Notes: generated by a model not told the origin, from the letters alone. Positions 1 to 12,531 are shown, counted from the first letter of the stretch. The stretch is 64,000 nucleotides of DNA from Rhizopus sp. PT2906 (GCA_025529335.1 JAMYHX010000158.1:1-64000); one strand, 5' to 3'. Numbers and translations: made by a program.

Positions 1-600
1 TCACGGTTTGGTCACCAAGAATAAGAGAAGAGCGAATGTACCATAGTTGTTTAGTAGCGAGAACAGTAGCAAAGAGTGACTTTGTGCGCCATAGAAGAGT
101 ATAGATATAGATGATAGAATAGTAAAGAGTAACAGTAGATCCATAGGTTAGCAGAGTACCAAATAGCAAATAATAGTGCAGGACATTGTCAAAGTACCAA
201 CAGAGCAAAGCCATAAAGCAAAAGAACAAAGATACAGGAGATATAAGATAGAAGAGCATCAAGAGCATCAAGAGCATCAAGAGCAGAAAAACACGTAGCA
301 TAGTGCCAAAATACCAGTAGAACATAGACATATATAGCGTAGATACAGATAGCAGAATATCAAAATAGCAAAAGAGCAAGCAAAAGCGCAACAGTAAGAT
401 AAAGGCGTAGCAGAACACCCAAAGTAGCAAAAGTATAACAGCAAGACAAAAACGTAGCAGAGTTTCAAAGCACGATAAGAGCGGAGCAGTTCAGTTTTTT
501 CTTTTACTATAAACATAAATGAGGCACATTCGAGGCACACTATGTTAAGTTTGTTTACCTTTTTGAATAATAAAGAAGAGAGCCACACTTGAGAGATAGT
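1..600. repeat. Degenerate AG-rich short tandem repeat region
   Basis: No gene is supported here. The stretch is built from loosely repeated words of about 10-24 bases around AGCAGAGTACCAAATAGC, AGTAGCAAAGAG and AGAGCATCA (the last in perfect tandem near 253-285). The reverse strand is open for about 100 codons (277-588), but the predicted peptide is only Leu/Cys/Tyr/Phe-rich translation of the repeat. The word TAGCAGAGTACCA recurs near 1217. It looks like a decayed minisatellite. Confidence 0.5.
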
Positions 601-1056
601 TTTTCACAGATGAATGAAAGAAATGAGAAAAGAAAAGAAAAAAAAGAAGAAACCCCCATTTAGAGCCTTTTTAATATGCAGCTTATTTTTTCAGGGGTAA
701 ACTATTTTTGTATTTTGATCATAGTAACACAGAAGTGTTCTCCTTTTCATTCCTTGCTTAATTCAGTTCATTTCATTCAACTGTTAACGCATCAACATAC
801 TCTTTCCCTTTCTTCATAGTTTATGCTTTATTTTGTTCTTTGATCAACAAATATGAACTGTCATGACGCAACTGCACGTCGAATTTGGTGCTTCCTTTTT
901 TTTATTTTGCTTTCAACCGTGAGGTTTGTTTATTTGGGAAAAGCATTCGTAAGTAGCACATGTAGCAAATTCATAAGCCGATAAGCATAACTATAACATT
1001 TCTGGTAAAATTCTCATGCAAGTTAGTTTTTGTTTATGTACCAAGTGATATCATTT

Positions 1057-1112
<56 letters not shown>

Positions 1113-3149
1113 TTTGAGACACTTTAGTGCTCTAAAAGATGATGATTGCCAATAATTCAAATCTGACAATCTACAAAGATGTGAGATATGTAAATTCCCT
1201 AGTCATGAGCTAAAGTAGTAGCAGAGTACCATTAACTAGCTCTCTCTATCTTTGATCAGCTACTACAAGCTATTCTTGTGCAATTTACGTCTTTTTGATA
1301 ACTTTATCTTTTCATTTTGTACAACTCCTTCTAACTCCCTATTTATTAACAGTAGAATGTTTTTTCAGTATGTTTTTCGAAGGAGGTTACTCAAAGCCTA
1401 AGAATTAGGTAGCTGTTTATGATAACGTGAACTTGAATATATTTTAAAATGGCTTTTAAGTGAACTTCCTGAATATCCTGTAGCACATTTTTGTCTATGG
1501 GTTGTATATGCGTTGGGTAGTTTTGGCTATTACTAAATGACCATTGTCCTGTTTAGCTTACTAGAAATTGTTTTGTTCTTTCGAAAATCTAAAATAAGGC
1601 ATAATAATTGAATGGGTGCGTTACTTCTAGAATAGCTTTGAATATTTAGTTAAGCTCGTATCAGGTACTGCACTATGCACTATGGCTAAAGTTGATCGCA
1701 TGCTTCGTCAACCATGCCAATAACTTTTATATTCGTATAGACCACATGGATGCAAGAGAAGATTCAATAATGCTCTAATAATTGCATAAAAAAATGCCTG
1801 GAGAGAGCTGTTTAATAATTTTATTGCTATATTTTAAAAGTGCCGTTATACTCTATCAATGCGTTTGCTATTAACCTAAGGAAAGAAGGAGAAACAGTTC
1901 AACTATGAAGCCATATTTATTTATAATGAGATTAGGATAACTGCTTAGCTATCAATATAAAACGACGCTTATTGTCAAAAGCTTTGCTCGTATATGTCTT
2001 ACAACTGATTTGATTATTATTCTGTAAACGATATCTATAGTATTGATATAGTAAGCCTATTAGAAATAATATACACAATGTAATGATCTTTGCTTATCTA
2101 TTATTGCTCATATGCTAATCATGAGACAATGAGTACTTTGACATAGTAAGTTCATGCTGCCTTCGTGTGTGATTTAATAATAAAGAAAAAACTTGACGGT
2201 TTTCCCTTTAATTTTATGCTAGCTCGTTCTCTTCTTCTATAAGCATCTTTTGGAAAGAGTGAGCAGAGGCAACAATGAAGATGGTCCGTGCTACTCTTTG
2301 ATCATGCACACATTCAGACGCCGCTTTGAACACGCTTGCTAATTACAGACTAGACAACATTCGTAGTATACACTTTTAATTGTATGATATCAAACGAGCG
2401 ATAAAAAAAGGTGTCATGGCTAAGGTTGCTTCATTGCACTCGAAAGCTGTCATATTGGCTACTGCTGTATATACTCCTTTCACCATATTTTATGACTCCA
2501 AAACATCCAAGATTCTTTCTTTTGCAGCTTATATTGTATATAAATCTAAAGATGCTTCTTACTAATTCAAGAATCATAGTTTGTTGTAAAATACAAACAG
2601 TATTTCCCCCTAAGAATCGATAAATCGCTACATTGAAAGTACAATTCGATTTTGCATATTCTGAAATTTTGTTGGATAAAGCAGCAGGATTGCTGGTTTG
2701 CTTTACCTGGACACGTTCATTTATGCTGAGCGTATTGATTGTACAGAATGCTGTGAAATAAAAATGTTTCTTTAGCTTACTGTTCTTGAAAATCCTAGTT
2801 GAACAAGATATCTTATTGCATTCTGATACTATCATGTAAAAAGTCAAAGCTTGGTTCAATCTAGTCAGGGTTATTGCTTATGAATTTGATCTATAGCAGA
2901 TTAAGCAATTTCCTTATCTATTGGACCAAGCTGAACATTGATGCAACATGAAGAATGGTACAAGTCATTTTATCATCTGAGATCCTTTATGATATTATAA
3001 ACTTTTGTCAATGGATAACTGTCCAAGGTGATTATTATCTATGATAATGTGTCCGAGCATGGACAAGAAATAGTATATGTTTATTTTAAATTATTAAATA
3101 GTTTCTATATTGTACTAGATAGATATGAAATAGAGAAGAGAGAATAAAT
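601..3149. other. Intergenic, no gene seen
   Basis: AT-rich sequence with no supported gene. Open frames at 2380-2623 (+) and 2431-2859 (-) overlap each other, have no codon bias or recognisable motif and no convincing splice context. The stretch from about 1100 to 2200 has frequent stops in all frames. Confidence 0.6.
1058..1106 (+). repeat. Poly(A) tract of about 49 bases
   Basis: Uninterrupted A run, the longest homopolymer in the window. It could be the 3' tail of an old retroposed copy (the ~450 bases upstream carry no coding sequence) or simple slippage. No convincing target-site duplication was found. Confidence 0.8.
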
Positions 3150-4983
3150 TTACATCTTTTCACTATAGCCTCTGCCGGGAATACTTGCGGTTTCATTCAG
3201 ACTGTGTCCACTGATGCCATCAACAATCATCTGCTGAGAGCTATTCTTTTCCATGACAGGATCAGAAATGACTTGAGGATGCTGGAATTCATCATCTTCA
3301 AATTCATATTCATCTTGGTGCCAATCGAATTCTTGACCTCTAGCCTTTGCGATCAAGAAACGGATCCAAGTAGGCAAGAAGGGACGAGAAAGAGCAGCGG
3401 TCCACCAGTCTTCACGTAATGAGTAATCGGGTCGAATGTAACCACGAGAGATCTTATCGACCAGATAGACGAATCCATTGATGACAACATAAGAGAGAAT
3501 GCCACCAATAACACCATAAGCAATAGAGTAAGTGAAGGGCATGACGGCCAAGGTGATGAAGGCGGGGATAGCATCACCAGGGTAATCCCAATTGATGTTA
3601 CGGACACCTGAAAGCATCATGGAGCCAACGACGATAAGAGCAGGACCTGTAGACCAGGGAGGGAAACTGGCAAAGATGGGAGAGAAGAAGACAGAAACGA
3701 AGAAACCAAAGGCAATGGCAATGGCGGTAATACCAGTTCGTCCGCCTTCAGCAATACCGGCACCTGATTCGACAAAGGCAGTACAAGGAGAGCTACCAAA
3801 GCAGGAACCAATGGTAATAGATGCAGCATCACACATAAAGGCAAATGTAGAATGTTCAAAATCACCAGCTTTATCGGTGAAGCCACCATAATTGGCCATG
3901 GAGTACATTGTACCTGTAGTATCCATGATATCAACGTAAAGGAAAGTGATCAAAGCAATCCAGATATCTTTTCCACTCAAGTCAAAGTTGAACTTGCCGA
4001 GAACATGCTTCATACCGTGGACGGAAACAACGTTCTTGAAGTAGTTGAACATCATGTCACCTTGCTGAGTGTAAGGGAAATAAGTGACTGCGTTGTTACG
4101 AGGCCAAGATGTGATGGCAATAAAGACGATGGATATAAGAATGGCACCACGCACTCTGTATAAGAGAAGGATGCTCATGATAACTAAACCAAGAATACCC
4201 ATGTACGTTGTGCCATTAGTCATATGACCCCATTGACAGACACCATCCGCGTCAAATGCACCCATGGGACAACCGCCAAGAGTGACCAGAGTGGATTTAT
4301 CCAGAGTAACAAGTCCGATACCGGCGGAGGATTGAAGACCGATGAAACAAAGATAGAGACCGATACCACAACCCATAGCAATCTTGATACTCATAGGAAT
4401 AATTCGGGCCAGCCATTGGCGAATACCAAGGATAGAGAGAACAAAAAAGATGATACCTTCAATAAATACGGCGGCCAAAGCAGTTTCATAAGAAACCTTG
4501 CCAGATCCATGGTATCCAACAACAGTATAAGTAAAATAAGCATTGAGACCCATACCAGGGGCCATACCAAGAGGAAGATTAGCAAAGACACCAATCAAGA
4601 TACTAGAGATCATGGCAATGATGGTTGTGCCCATAATCAAATCCAATTTAACTTGGTACACACAATCCATGTATTCTTGGTTGTTGTCACAGACAGGGTC
4701 TGTTTCTGTTGGGTTACAAACACAAGTGCCTCCACTGCTACTGATGATCGAAGCATTGACTGAAATAATATAAGCCTACGTGATAATAACAATGAATTAG
4801 TGTGTCCAGTTTAGCGTTGTTATTGTATGTTACCATGGCAAAAAAGGTTGTTAAACCAGCTCTAATTTCTGTTGTAAACTTTGTTCCTTTTCGCTCACGT
4901 CTTGCACCTGAGTGATCCAACTGAAAGTATTTGCCTACTCTTGAATGAGCAACATAGTCATTCAGTCTATCCACCCAAGTCAT
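3150..4983 (-). CDS. azgA: AzgA-type adenine/guanine/hypoxanthine permease
   Basis: Two exons on the minus strand, 4834-4983 and 3150-4775, joined by a 58-base GT..AG intron; the product is 591 residues, normal for AzgA-like nucleobase cation symporters. The junction restores the family motif FFAMAYIISVNAS in TM1. Further family signatures follow: the GTTIIAM and GMGLNAYFTY segments, GSSPCTAFVESGAGIAEGGRTG (the substrate-binding loop region), about 12-14 hydrophobic segments, and an acidic cytoplasmic tail rich in Asp/Glu. It imports purines with protons across the plasma membrane for salvage. The start Met lies 50 residues before the intron, within an N-terminal tail that resembles relatives (MTWVDRLNDYVAHSRVGKYF). 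It is isolated, with about 1.9 kb of noncoding sequence upstream. Substrate range is inferred from family only. Confidence 0.93.
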
Positions 4984-6650
4984 TTTTTTTATGGAAAAAA
5001 AAGAGGCTTCAATAACAAAGTATGAGCATCCGATTTAATTTTTATACAAAAAAAAAAAGGACTGATTCGGGTTTGTTTGGGTAACAAGTATTGGTTCATT
5101 AAAATGTCCGACAGCCACGATAAAGTTTGAGTAACCATACAAATTTTTTTTATCAAGAGAATTTTATGCCATAAAAGGCAGTTGCTGATAACCACTAGCT
5201 TCCCTCTTTCCCCGCTTCACTCTAGGATATAGCCTCTACATCACATTGCTTACACCAAAGAGAGACAGAAAAAAAAGACAAGGATATGGCCTATATTAAA
5301 ATATGGTTTATCTTTTATTTGTCAAGGGTCGTGTTTGGTGGAACAGTTTTTTTAAATTTGGAAAAAGAAGAAGTTTATAATAATCATGTAACATTTGAGT
5401 GCTTTTAAATGATTACAAAATGACCCCATCCTGTTGCCATGAATATATACGCTATAATAAGTTAAAGTTTATCAAATTACACACACACAAAGAGAAAGAG
5501 AGAAATCAACCTGATGAAGAACTTTGAAATAGAAAGATTAGGATGGAGTTACAAAAAATATATTTTGATACTCTCTTAAACCATGAGGATATATTTTTGT
5601 AAACCTTTACTTTCCAGAAGTTAGCTTAAGCATTGTCTCAAATGTAAGCTTATTGTAACACTGTAAAACCCTCGGGTCGTTTGGCGTGCAGAGATTGAAC
5701 AATTTGCTGGTCAGTGCCAGTGCAATGACCGCTTTCGTGGCTTTATGCTGACAATTCGTGAGTTAAAACTATTCAACAAAGTAGGATAAGAATATTGGCC
5801 GTGAACGCAAGCATTGAAAATCCGTGATTTTATATGCAAATGGTTCGAGTGTATATGAGTGATGTATAGGACTAAAAGAAACGTGCATCTGGATAACTTA
5901 GCTATCTTCTTAAGCAGCACTAGCTCTCTTATTTAACATTGCTTAAAATTCTTCTTTGTTCTTTAATATGTTCATTTTCTTTATAGCAGGTTTTGAGTTG
6001 CATCTTCTTCAAGAAAAATCTTAAGCTGACTTTCATCTTTTGCCTCAACTTGGATAACCTTCTTTTTAATTTCCTGTGGTTAACTGTATTGTTGTGAAGG
6101 CTTTAGCCTAAGTCGATTTGGTCGTGGTTGAAAAATGGACTGTTGTGCTTGGGATAGTAAGCTGTGACTTAGAATATCTGGGATTGATTTCAGTGTTGTC
6201 GTAGCGGAACTTTAATTGTTTGGAAATTTCTTTCACTCAGGGCATGGCTTCCATTACTTTACACTGCTTTTATATTCAACCACGTCCATAATTGCATTTG
6301 ATGACAAGTTTGTGTTTGTCTTATTTATCAGAATTCAAGGGCTAGCATCAATATGGAATAGTTGAACCATAATATTGAATCTGTAGACTGCAAGTGCACA
6401 GACGTTTTCATAAAAAAAGAAGGGATCGATAACGTGTAGAAGCAAAATAATCAAGGGGGAAGGAAATATTTTAATTCAATTCCCTGAAAGACTTACTTAA
6501 ACTATATGTCGCCATAGTTTAATTATTACTATTAGAATCTGCCTCGGTACTGAGCAATTGAGTTTGTTAGAATATACCAAGTCTGATAAAGAGCAGTTTA
6601 GTTAATTCTGCTTGATATTCTTTGTTATTCCCAACAATAAACCACTAACC

Positions 6651-6686
<36 letters not shown>

Positions 6687-6901
6687 TATCTTTCTTTCAA
6701 AGGGCAAAATGCTGTCCAATGTCAAAACTTGCTGCCCGAGTTTTGTTTCCTCGAGTCTTTCACAATGAATATTTGAACTGAAAGGACTGATGACGACACC
6801 CACATCTTTAATCTCAGATTAATCATTTTTTATACTTTTTCTTTTTTTCGCTTCCCCTGGGCTTCCTCTCTCTCTCCCTCTCTTTATCCCTAGAAAAGAA
6901 T
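4984..6901. other. Intergenic, no gene seen
   Basis: Upstream region of the azgA-like gene on the left and of the ATP synthase subunit e gene on the right. Open frames (4989-5195, 5711-5920) are short and unstructured. It contains a (TA)n tract at 6653-6684 and a pyrimidine-rich leader (CTTCCTCTCTCTCTCCCTC) just before 6902, the usual look of a leader in this window. Confidence 0.6.
6653..6684. repeat. (TA)n microsatellite
   Basis: Perfect AT/TA dinucleotide run of about 32 bases in the intergenic region about 220 bases upstream of the ATP synthase subunit e start codon. Confidence 0.9.
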
Positions 6902-7309
6902 ATGGTTAACAGTGCTGTTGCAAACGTAAGCCGAGGATAAAAAAAAGTAAAGATTGGCAACTGACAACAATCGACATGATGCTTATAGGTTGGACGTTGG
7001 TCTGCTTTAGCTTTCGGTCTCTTTTATGGCTATACTCACAACATTAGCTTACAAAAGCAAGCTGAACAAAAGAAGATCGAAGCTGAATACCACCGCAAAG
7101 AACTCTTGATTGAACAAGCAAGAATTGCTTATGCTAAACAACACGCCAGTTCAACCGCTGCTGCTGCTGCTACTCCTATTACTACTGCCACCAGTAAGTA
7201 AAATATCAAAAAAGATGTCATGTTACTTAATTGTTGTTCATTAGTTGATGTTGACAGCCCTGATTTTGATTTGGAAAAGTATCTTAGCCAATTTGAAAAA
7301 GAGAACTAA
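6902..7309 (+). CDS. TIM11: Mitochondrial F1Fo ATP synthase subunit e
   Basis: Three exons, 6902-6925, 6989-7193 and 7245-7309, give a 97-residue protein. It is too fragmented for simple ORF calling. The product begins MVNSAVANVGRWSALAFG and has a single membrane segment with the G-x3-G type dimerisation motif (FGLFYG, residues about 17-22), followed by a basic/acidic coiled coil and an Ala/Thr-rich linker, as in subunit e of fungi (Tim11/Atp21). In yeast the protein supports ATP synthase dimer formation and cristae shape in the inner mitochondrial membrane. The first exon is only 24 bases; both introns are GT..AG of 50-63 bases. Function is inferred from family; the match rests on length, motif and topology. 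Confidence 0.85.
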
Positions 7310-7490
7310 AATTGATATTTGGAATAAAAATAGTATTGAATGTATAAATGATTGACAACAATGAAGCGTTATTATTATTATTTATATGGAAAAAGATATG
7401 GGTTCATTATTGTTAGATCTATATGTTCTTACCCCCTTCCTTTCTTTGCTCTTTTGTTTTTTTTTTTTCTTTCTTGTATATCATTAAACA

Positions 7491-9150
7491 ATGGAAATGC
7501 TTCAAGACGATGACTGGGAACTGGATATAGCCTTTTCTGATGCAAAAGTATTTCAACGTAAAGGAGTTTATGCGATGGAACCTGACAAAGAGTTGAGTAT
7601 TGCTTGTGAAAGATACAGATACCAAATGTATGCACAAGAGTATCTGGATGATGATGGAAGCGAAACAAGCAGTAGCATACTTTCGACAAATACCTACTCT
7701 GTGGCTACAGATAATATATCAGTGATCCAGGGTTTGGATGACTTTATGTATGCTGACCAACAATCAATGACGGGCGTAGTCCAAAAACTGGGTAACAGGT
7801 CAAGGCAGATACAAGACTATAATGACTGGGACGAAGATGTCGAGATCGTGCCTTCGAAAATGAAAAGGCTTAGGGAACGTGTCTATGATCCTCAACTTGT
7901 AGTTGAGTCAACACCTGATCAAGACTCAACAACTAGCTCCTTTAACCAGAGTAACAGCAACATTTACCTATGTGAACCAGAATCAGATCATGATGATCTC
8001 AGTGGGCTTGATTTTCCTCCTGACATGGTGCTGCTCCCAAAAAAGCTGAATGAAAAGAAAAAGGGTATTGAGGTACACCGATGCCAGCAAGAAACCACTC
8101 AACAACTCAAGTCAAAGATCCTGGCCTCAGTTGAACGTGAACGTGATGATGATGACTTTTGTAATGGATTGAATATCAAAGACTTTCATCTTGGCAAACA
8201 AAAAAAGACTCTGGCTTCACATCCTAAGGCTAGACAGCAGCCAACACAGCAGTCTCGAATTCCTCAGCTGAAACCATTGCAGCTTCATCAACCTGAACAG
8301 CCGCCTCAGAAATCACCCATAGAAAGGTATCGATATGCTCTTGGTACAGCTGCTTCTCGCAGGCGAGAGGCAGAAACACGCGCTCGAGCTCAAAAACTGA
8401 AGCCAAAACAAAAAGTGGAACCACCCATGATTGAAAAGAGAAGTGCCAATGGTGTCCTTTTATTGTCCAAACCCAAATCTAGCAAGGCATATGGATATTG
8501 CTTTCAACTGGATGAACTTGATAACCTAAACACTTTAAAGAGTAAGAAGAAGTACGTTTTACCTGCAAAGCATCCCAAGGGTGAAAATGAGATGGACCCT
8601 GAGCGTCCTTGGCGAAAAAATATGATAGTAAGCAAACTTGTTTTTGTAATCATAGACTCATCCTCATCTCTATAGAAAATGAATCAAAGCAAAATTAAGC
8701 TAATAAAGCCTAATGATCAAGATATAAAAAAGGGTAAAATGTTGTAATGATTATTAGTGTTATTGACGTTATATTATAGAATGCAATGGTATGACTTTTG
8801 ATGAAAAGAGCCAAAGTTGGCAAGGCAACGAAAAGGCATTATTAGCATTTCAAGACAAGACAAATATTCGTCGACCCATGTTGATCTCCAACCGTCAACA
8901 GACAAGTAAATATACTTCAGTGATTGTGAACAATATGATCTTTGATACCGAAAAGCTACAATGGGTATCAGCATTTGGACCAGAAGCTGAACATAATGAA
9001 TTGGATGAAATTGAAGATCTAAAGGAAGATGCTGTCTATCGCGTTGGTAAAAAGAATAATCAAGAGTTCAAGTTGTCAGTTGAAGCAAAGCGAGAAATGA
9101 TGTTTGATCAAGAAAGACATGAGAGTTGGATGAAGCATTGGCCATTGTAA
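7491..9150 (+). CDS. byr4: Byr4/Bfa1-like mitotic exit checkpoint protein
   Basis: Three exons, 7491-8627, 8676-8733 and 8780-9150, give 521 residues. The first half is acidic and low in structure and has the family blocks around DDDWELDI and DWDEDVEI, both short acidic Trp-centred motifs, plus LDDFMYAD. The second half carries the two repeated Byr4 elements: MTFDEKSQSWQGNE and MIFDTEKLQWVS, each a Met-hydrophobic-Phe-Asp..Trp unit, and the C-terminal EAKREMMFDQERHESWMKHW. Known family members form, with Cdc16/Bub2, the two-part GAP for the spindle-pole GTPase Spg1/Tem1 and hold back septation or mitotic exit. The start chosen is the first ATG after a T-rich leader; a second Met follows two codons later. 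The next gene downstream is a RhoGAP, also plausibly cytokinetic. Confidence 0.8.
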
Positions 9151-9354
9151 ACTGCCTACATTTTTGGTATTTTGCATTTTTAAGTTCAAAAAAGGAAATG
9201 CTATTGTATAACAAACAATCCTAAATCATCACTTCTCCCTCTCTCTCTTTCTCTATCTCCCTTCTTCTCCTTATTGCGTCTTCCCCCTTCTTTTTTTTTA
9301 TTTAATCTATTTTCATTCTTTTCCTTTTTTCTTTTATACAATATATATTAATAA

Positions 9355-11401
9355 ATGATGACAGTGGACACAATTGAAAGTCAATACAATGACCTTATAC
9401 TGCAAATGGCTGAGATAGAAGTAAGAATTAGGAGGGAACAAGAGAGGAGTTATGCGCGTGTATAGGTGAACATTTCAATTCATACCTCAGTAGGGTGGCT
9501 TACAAGCACTATTAGAAAAAATTAAGAATAATACACAAATGACAAAAGTAAGCTTTTTGATAACTAAGTAAAGCATATTTATTTATCATCAAACAGGATA
9601 TTGCTGCCTTTTTGAAAAAGAGAGCATTTTTAGAAGAAAGTTATGGTAGAGACATGATAAAGATCGCTCAACAGACAGCAGAAGCATTTGATAAATCGCA
9701 TCCTAAATCAGGGTAAATAGAATAGCCAAAAGAGTATTTCTTTATTGACTTTATTATATAGCACTTTTGGCGATGTCTGGATTTCTATTTTAAAAGTGCA
9801 TGAAACCATTGGTAATCAGCGTATTCGATTTGCCACATCAATTACAGAGTCAGCAGAGGACTTGTTATCATTATCAAAGCATATCGAAAAGGATAGAAAG
9901 AAAATTAAAGATACGGGAATGCATTATGAAAAACAAGTACAGGAAGCAGATATACAATTAGAAAAGAGTAAACAGAAATTTGAAGCAACCAATGAAGAGT
10001 GGGGAAAGGCCGTTTCGCAGAGAAATCAAGAACCAACCAATCCCGGTAAAAAGAATTTGTTTAGATCTAGTCGAACGGCTGCTCAGGTAAACGTTGAACA
10101 CAAGTACATCCATCTTTATCTTTACACATTTAAATAGTTGGATAGGAATGAAAGTGACTGTAGAAGTAAGATGGATGCTGCTGATACACAATATAAACTA
10201 CAGCAAAAGAAAACAATTCAGGCACATACTGAATATTATGAGACACACCTTCCCAAAGTGTTATCTGTGAGCATTTAGTGTATAATAGACGTGAAAAAAA
10301 GGATCTTATTCTTTGAGTTAGGAATTGAAAGCAGTAGATGATGAATGTAGTATTGCTCTGCGATATCAATTGGCAAGTTACGCATATACATTTGAGCAAG
10401 CTTTAACAGAGGATGGACTTGCATTAGACAATGATCAAGGCAAGTAAATAAACATTATATATATTACTACAATAATAATAATAATAAGCGTGTTATAGGA
10501 AAGGGATTGAGAAGCTTAATAGGCAAGATTGATAAAGATGCAGATTGGGCAGAATTTGTTAGACTATGTGCAGAACGTAGTGGACGTGTGCAAAAGAGCG
10601 AATATTTAGCACAAGATTACATGGTATAACATCTTTTTGACTATCTCTTACTCTATCATAGCTGACATTACTATAGACATCTGTTAGTAGCAGCTACACA
10701 AATCCACGCGTCTTTGGTGTCAGTCTTGAAAAACTTGCAGAATCTGCGCCTGACATGGTGCCAGATATCCTGAAGCGATGTGCCACTGTGGTAGAAGAGT
10801 ATGCTCTTAGCTCAGTTGGTATATATAGATTGTCTGGCACAAGTAGCAAGATACAAAGGATAAAGATGAAGTTTGAAAGTGGAGATCCCAACCCTATATC
10901 TGAAGAAGATCTATCAGATATCAATAATATCACAGGCGTATTAAAGCTCTGGTTTAGAGAACTTCCAAATCCACTCTTCCCTAGACAATCCTATCAACAA
11001 TTTTTGGATGCAGCAAGTAAAGTAATATATTGATATCAAAACATAGACTAACAGTAATGTAGAATTACCTGATGACAGGGCCAGATTGATTGCATTACAT
11101 ACAGCTATTAATGAGCTATCAGATGCACACTATGCCACCTTGAAATATCTAATGTGCCATCTTTACAAGTAAGTCTTTTTGCTTATAAACCAGATATGTT
11201 TTTTTATATACAAATCATAGAGTACAATCATATCAGCGATTTAACAAGATGGGTGCTGCCAATTTAGCTACCATCTTTGGATTGACACTGATGAGCAGTG
11301 ATGCAGGTTCGCAAACACAGATAGCTGAGTCACAGCTACAGGCTAAAGTTGTGCAGTCTATCTTGGAGAATTACAAGGAAATTTTTGAAGATGAAGAATA
11401 A
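9355..11401 (+). CDS. F-BAR domain RhoGAP
   Basis: Ten exons give 519 residues: 9355-9420, 9494-9547, 9597-9712, 9762-10086, 10138-10266, 10322-10439, 10499-10623, 10677-11016, 11063-11168, 11221-11401. Residues about 10-270 are an FCH/F-BAR coiled coil (FLKKRAFLEESYGRDMIKIA, then TFGDVWISILKVHETIGNQR). A RhoGAP domain fills about 325-519: it starts RVFGVSLEKLAE, has the arginine finger in GIYRLSG (Arg near 362), and the conserved KLWFRELPNPLFP and NLATIFGLTLM blocks. The architecture matches fungal Rga7/Rgd1-like proteins that bind curved membrane at the tip or division site and turn off Rho GTPases. The intron after 10439 starts GCAAGT, a GC-AG intron. Only 18 bases separate its stop from the next ATG. 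Confidence 0.9.
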
Positions 11402-11419
11402 AGTTTTATTTTTATTATA

Positions 11420-12193
11420 ATGGATAAAAGATTACCTTTTGAAATTCTAACAGACATCGTTTCTCATTTAAAAGATGAGCAATATTCACTTGGTCAATTG
11501 ATGTCAACATCAAAGACAATGCATAAAGTAGCATTACCTCTGCTATATCGCTCGCCTCATTTTGAAAAGATGGATTCCTTTAGATCGTTTGTTGCAAACT
11601 TGACACCAGAGGTAGGCTCATTTGTCTACGAGTTGGATTTACACATGTTAGTACATCGGTGGAAGTCGATCACTACTGTATTATTGATCCAATTAACATG
11701 CAAGACACGTAATCTTCAAGTCCTCAATCTTGATTTTTGTGTTGAATTGTAAAAAATGATATATTGAATAGATAAACATTGGCTTACATTTCTTTCTTAT
11801 AGATCAAATAGCGCACTCAGAGAAATAATAAAACCACTTGGAGATTTACGAATACTTGGCTTAGACGACTGTTTGCTACTTGGTGATGCTGCAGTAGAAG
11901 CTATTGTGAATAGTTGTCCGTTTATTGTCGAACTTGGTTTAAGCTCAACGCACATCAGAGATAAATCATTATTTTTAATAGCCAAACATCTCGCTCACCT
12001 CGAACGAATTTATCTTTCCTCATGTGATCATATCACAGAAGTAGGCATTAGGGCCTTGTTGGACGGCTGTAAAAAATTGAAGTACTTTGACGTAAGAGAC
12101 TGTTATGACATCGTTGGTGAATTCCATCAACCAGTTGATAGCGACTCTGATGAATACATTGATGAAGATGATTCAGAAGAAGAAACAATATAG
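11420..12193 (+). CDS. F-box / leucine-rich repeat protein
   Basis: Two exons, 11420-11748 and 11803-12193, code for 239 residues. Residues 4-45 read as an F-box (LPFEILTDIVSHLKDEQYSL then LMSTSKTMHKVALPLLYRSP), the Skp1-binding element of SCF ubiquitin ligases. About five AMN1-type Leu/Cys-rich repeats follow (LQVLNLDFC, LRILGLDDC, IVELGLSST, LERIYLSSC, LKYFDVRDC), ending in an Asp/Glu-rich tail. It probably selects a target for ubiquitylation; the target cannot be told. The short size is common for zygomycete F-box proteins. Its ATG is only 18 bases after the stop of the RhoGAP gene, so promoter and terminator signals of the two must overlap. Confidence 0.8.
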
Positions 12194-12288
12194 AACTGTA
12201 TATGAACTTTTTAGATTTGTACATATTGAATAAACATTTGCCTATCGCTTTTTAATACAGAATCTATAATATTTTACTAACCTTTTTA

Positions 12289-12531
12289 TTGTTTGCTTAC
12301 TTTAAAGGCTCTTATTCAGTATGGTCAGATGATAAAAGAGTTGAACTATTGTTCTTTACTATTTACTTGATGATACTGTTTCATTTGGTTAGAAAAGTAT
12401 GGAGCTGCCTAAAATGTTTATCTAGAACAAGAACAGCGTTAAGTCGCCCTATCCAAAAGCATATCTGTCGGAACAAATATTACTGTAATATGAATAACCA
12501 AGGAAGTGAAAAAAAAAAAAAGAGGGCATAA
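12289..12531 (+). other. Possible short ORF with one hydrophobic segment
   Basis: A frame without ATG at its start follows a splice-acceptor-like stretch (TTACTAACC..CTTACTTTAAAG ending near 12306). It encodes about 75 residues with one hydrophobic segment (LLFFTIYLMILFHLV) and a basic, Cys-containing end. No upstream exon with a start codon could be joined to it with confidence. It is not recognised, and could be a small membrane protein or chance. Confidence 0.2.

Noticed and set aside
4224..4763. 179-codon plus-strand ORF opposite the purine permease
   Set aside because: It is the antisense of conserved azgA codons, with no domain of its own; the open frame follows from codon bias of the real gene.
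12289..12531. Short ORF considered a selenoprotein K-like or other small membrane protein
   Set aside because: No start codon can be joined and the motif match is not convincing; kept only as a low-confidence entry.
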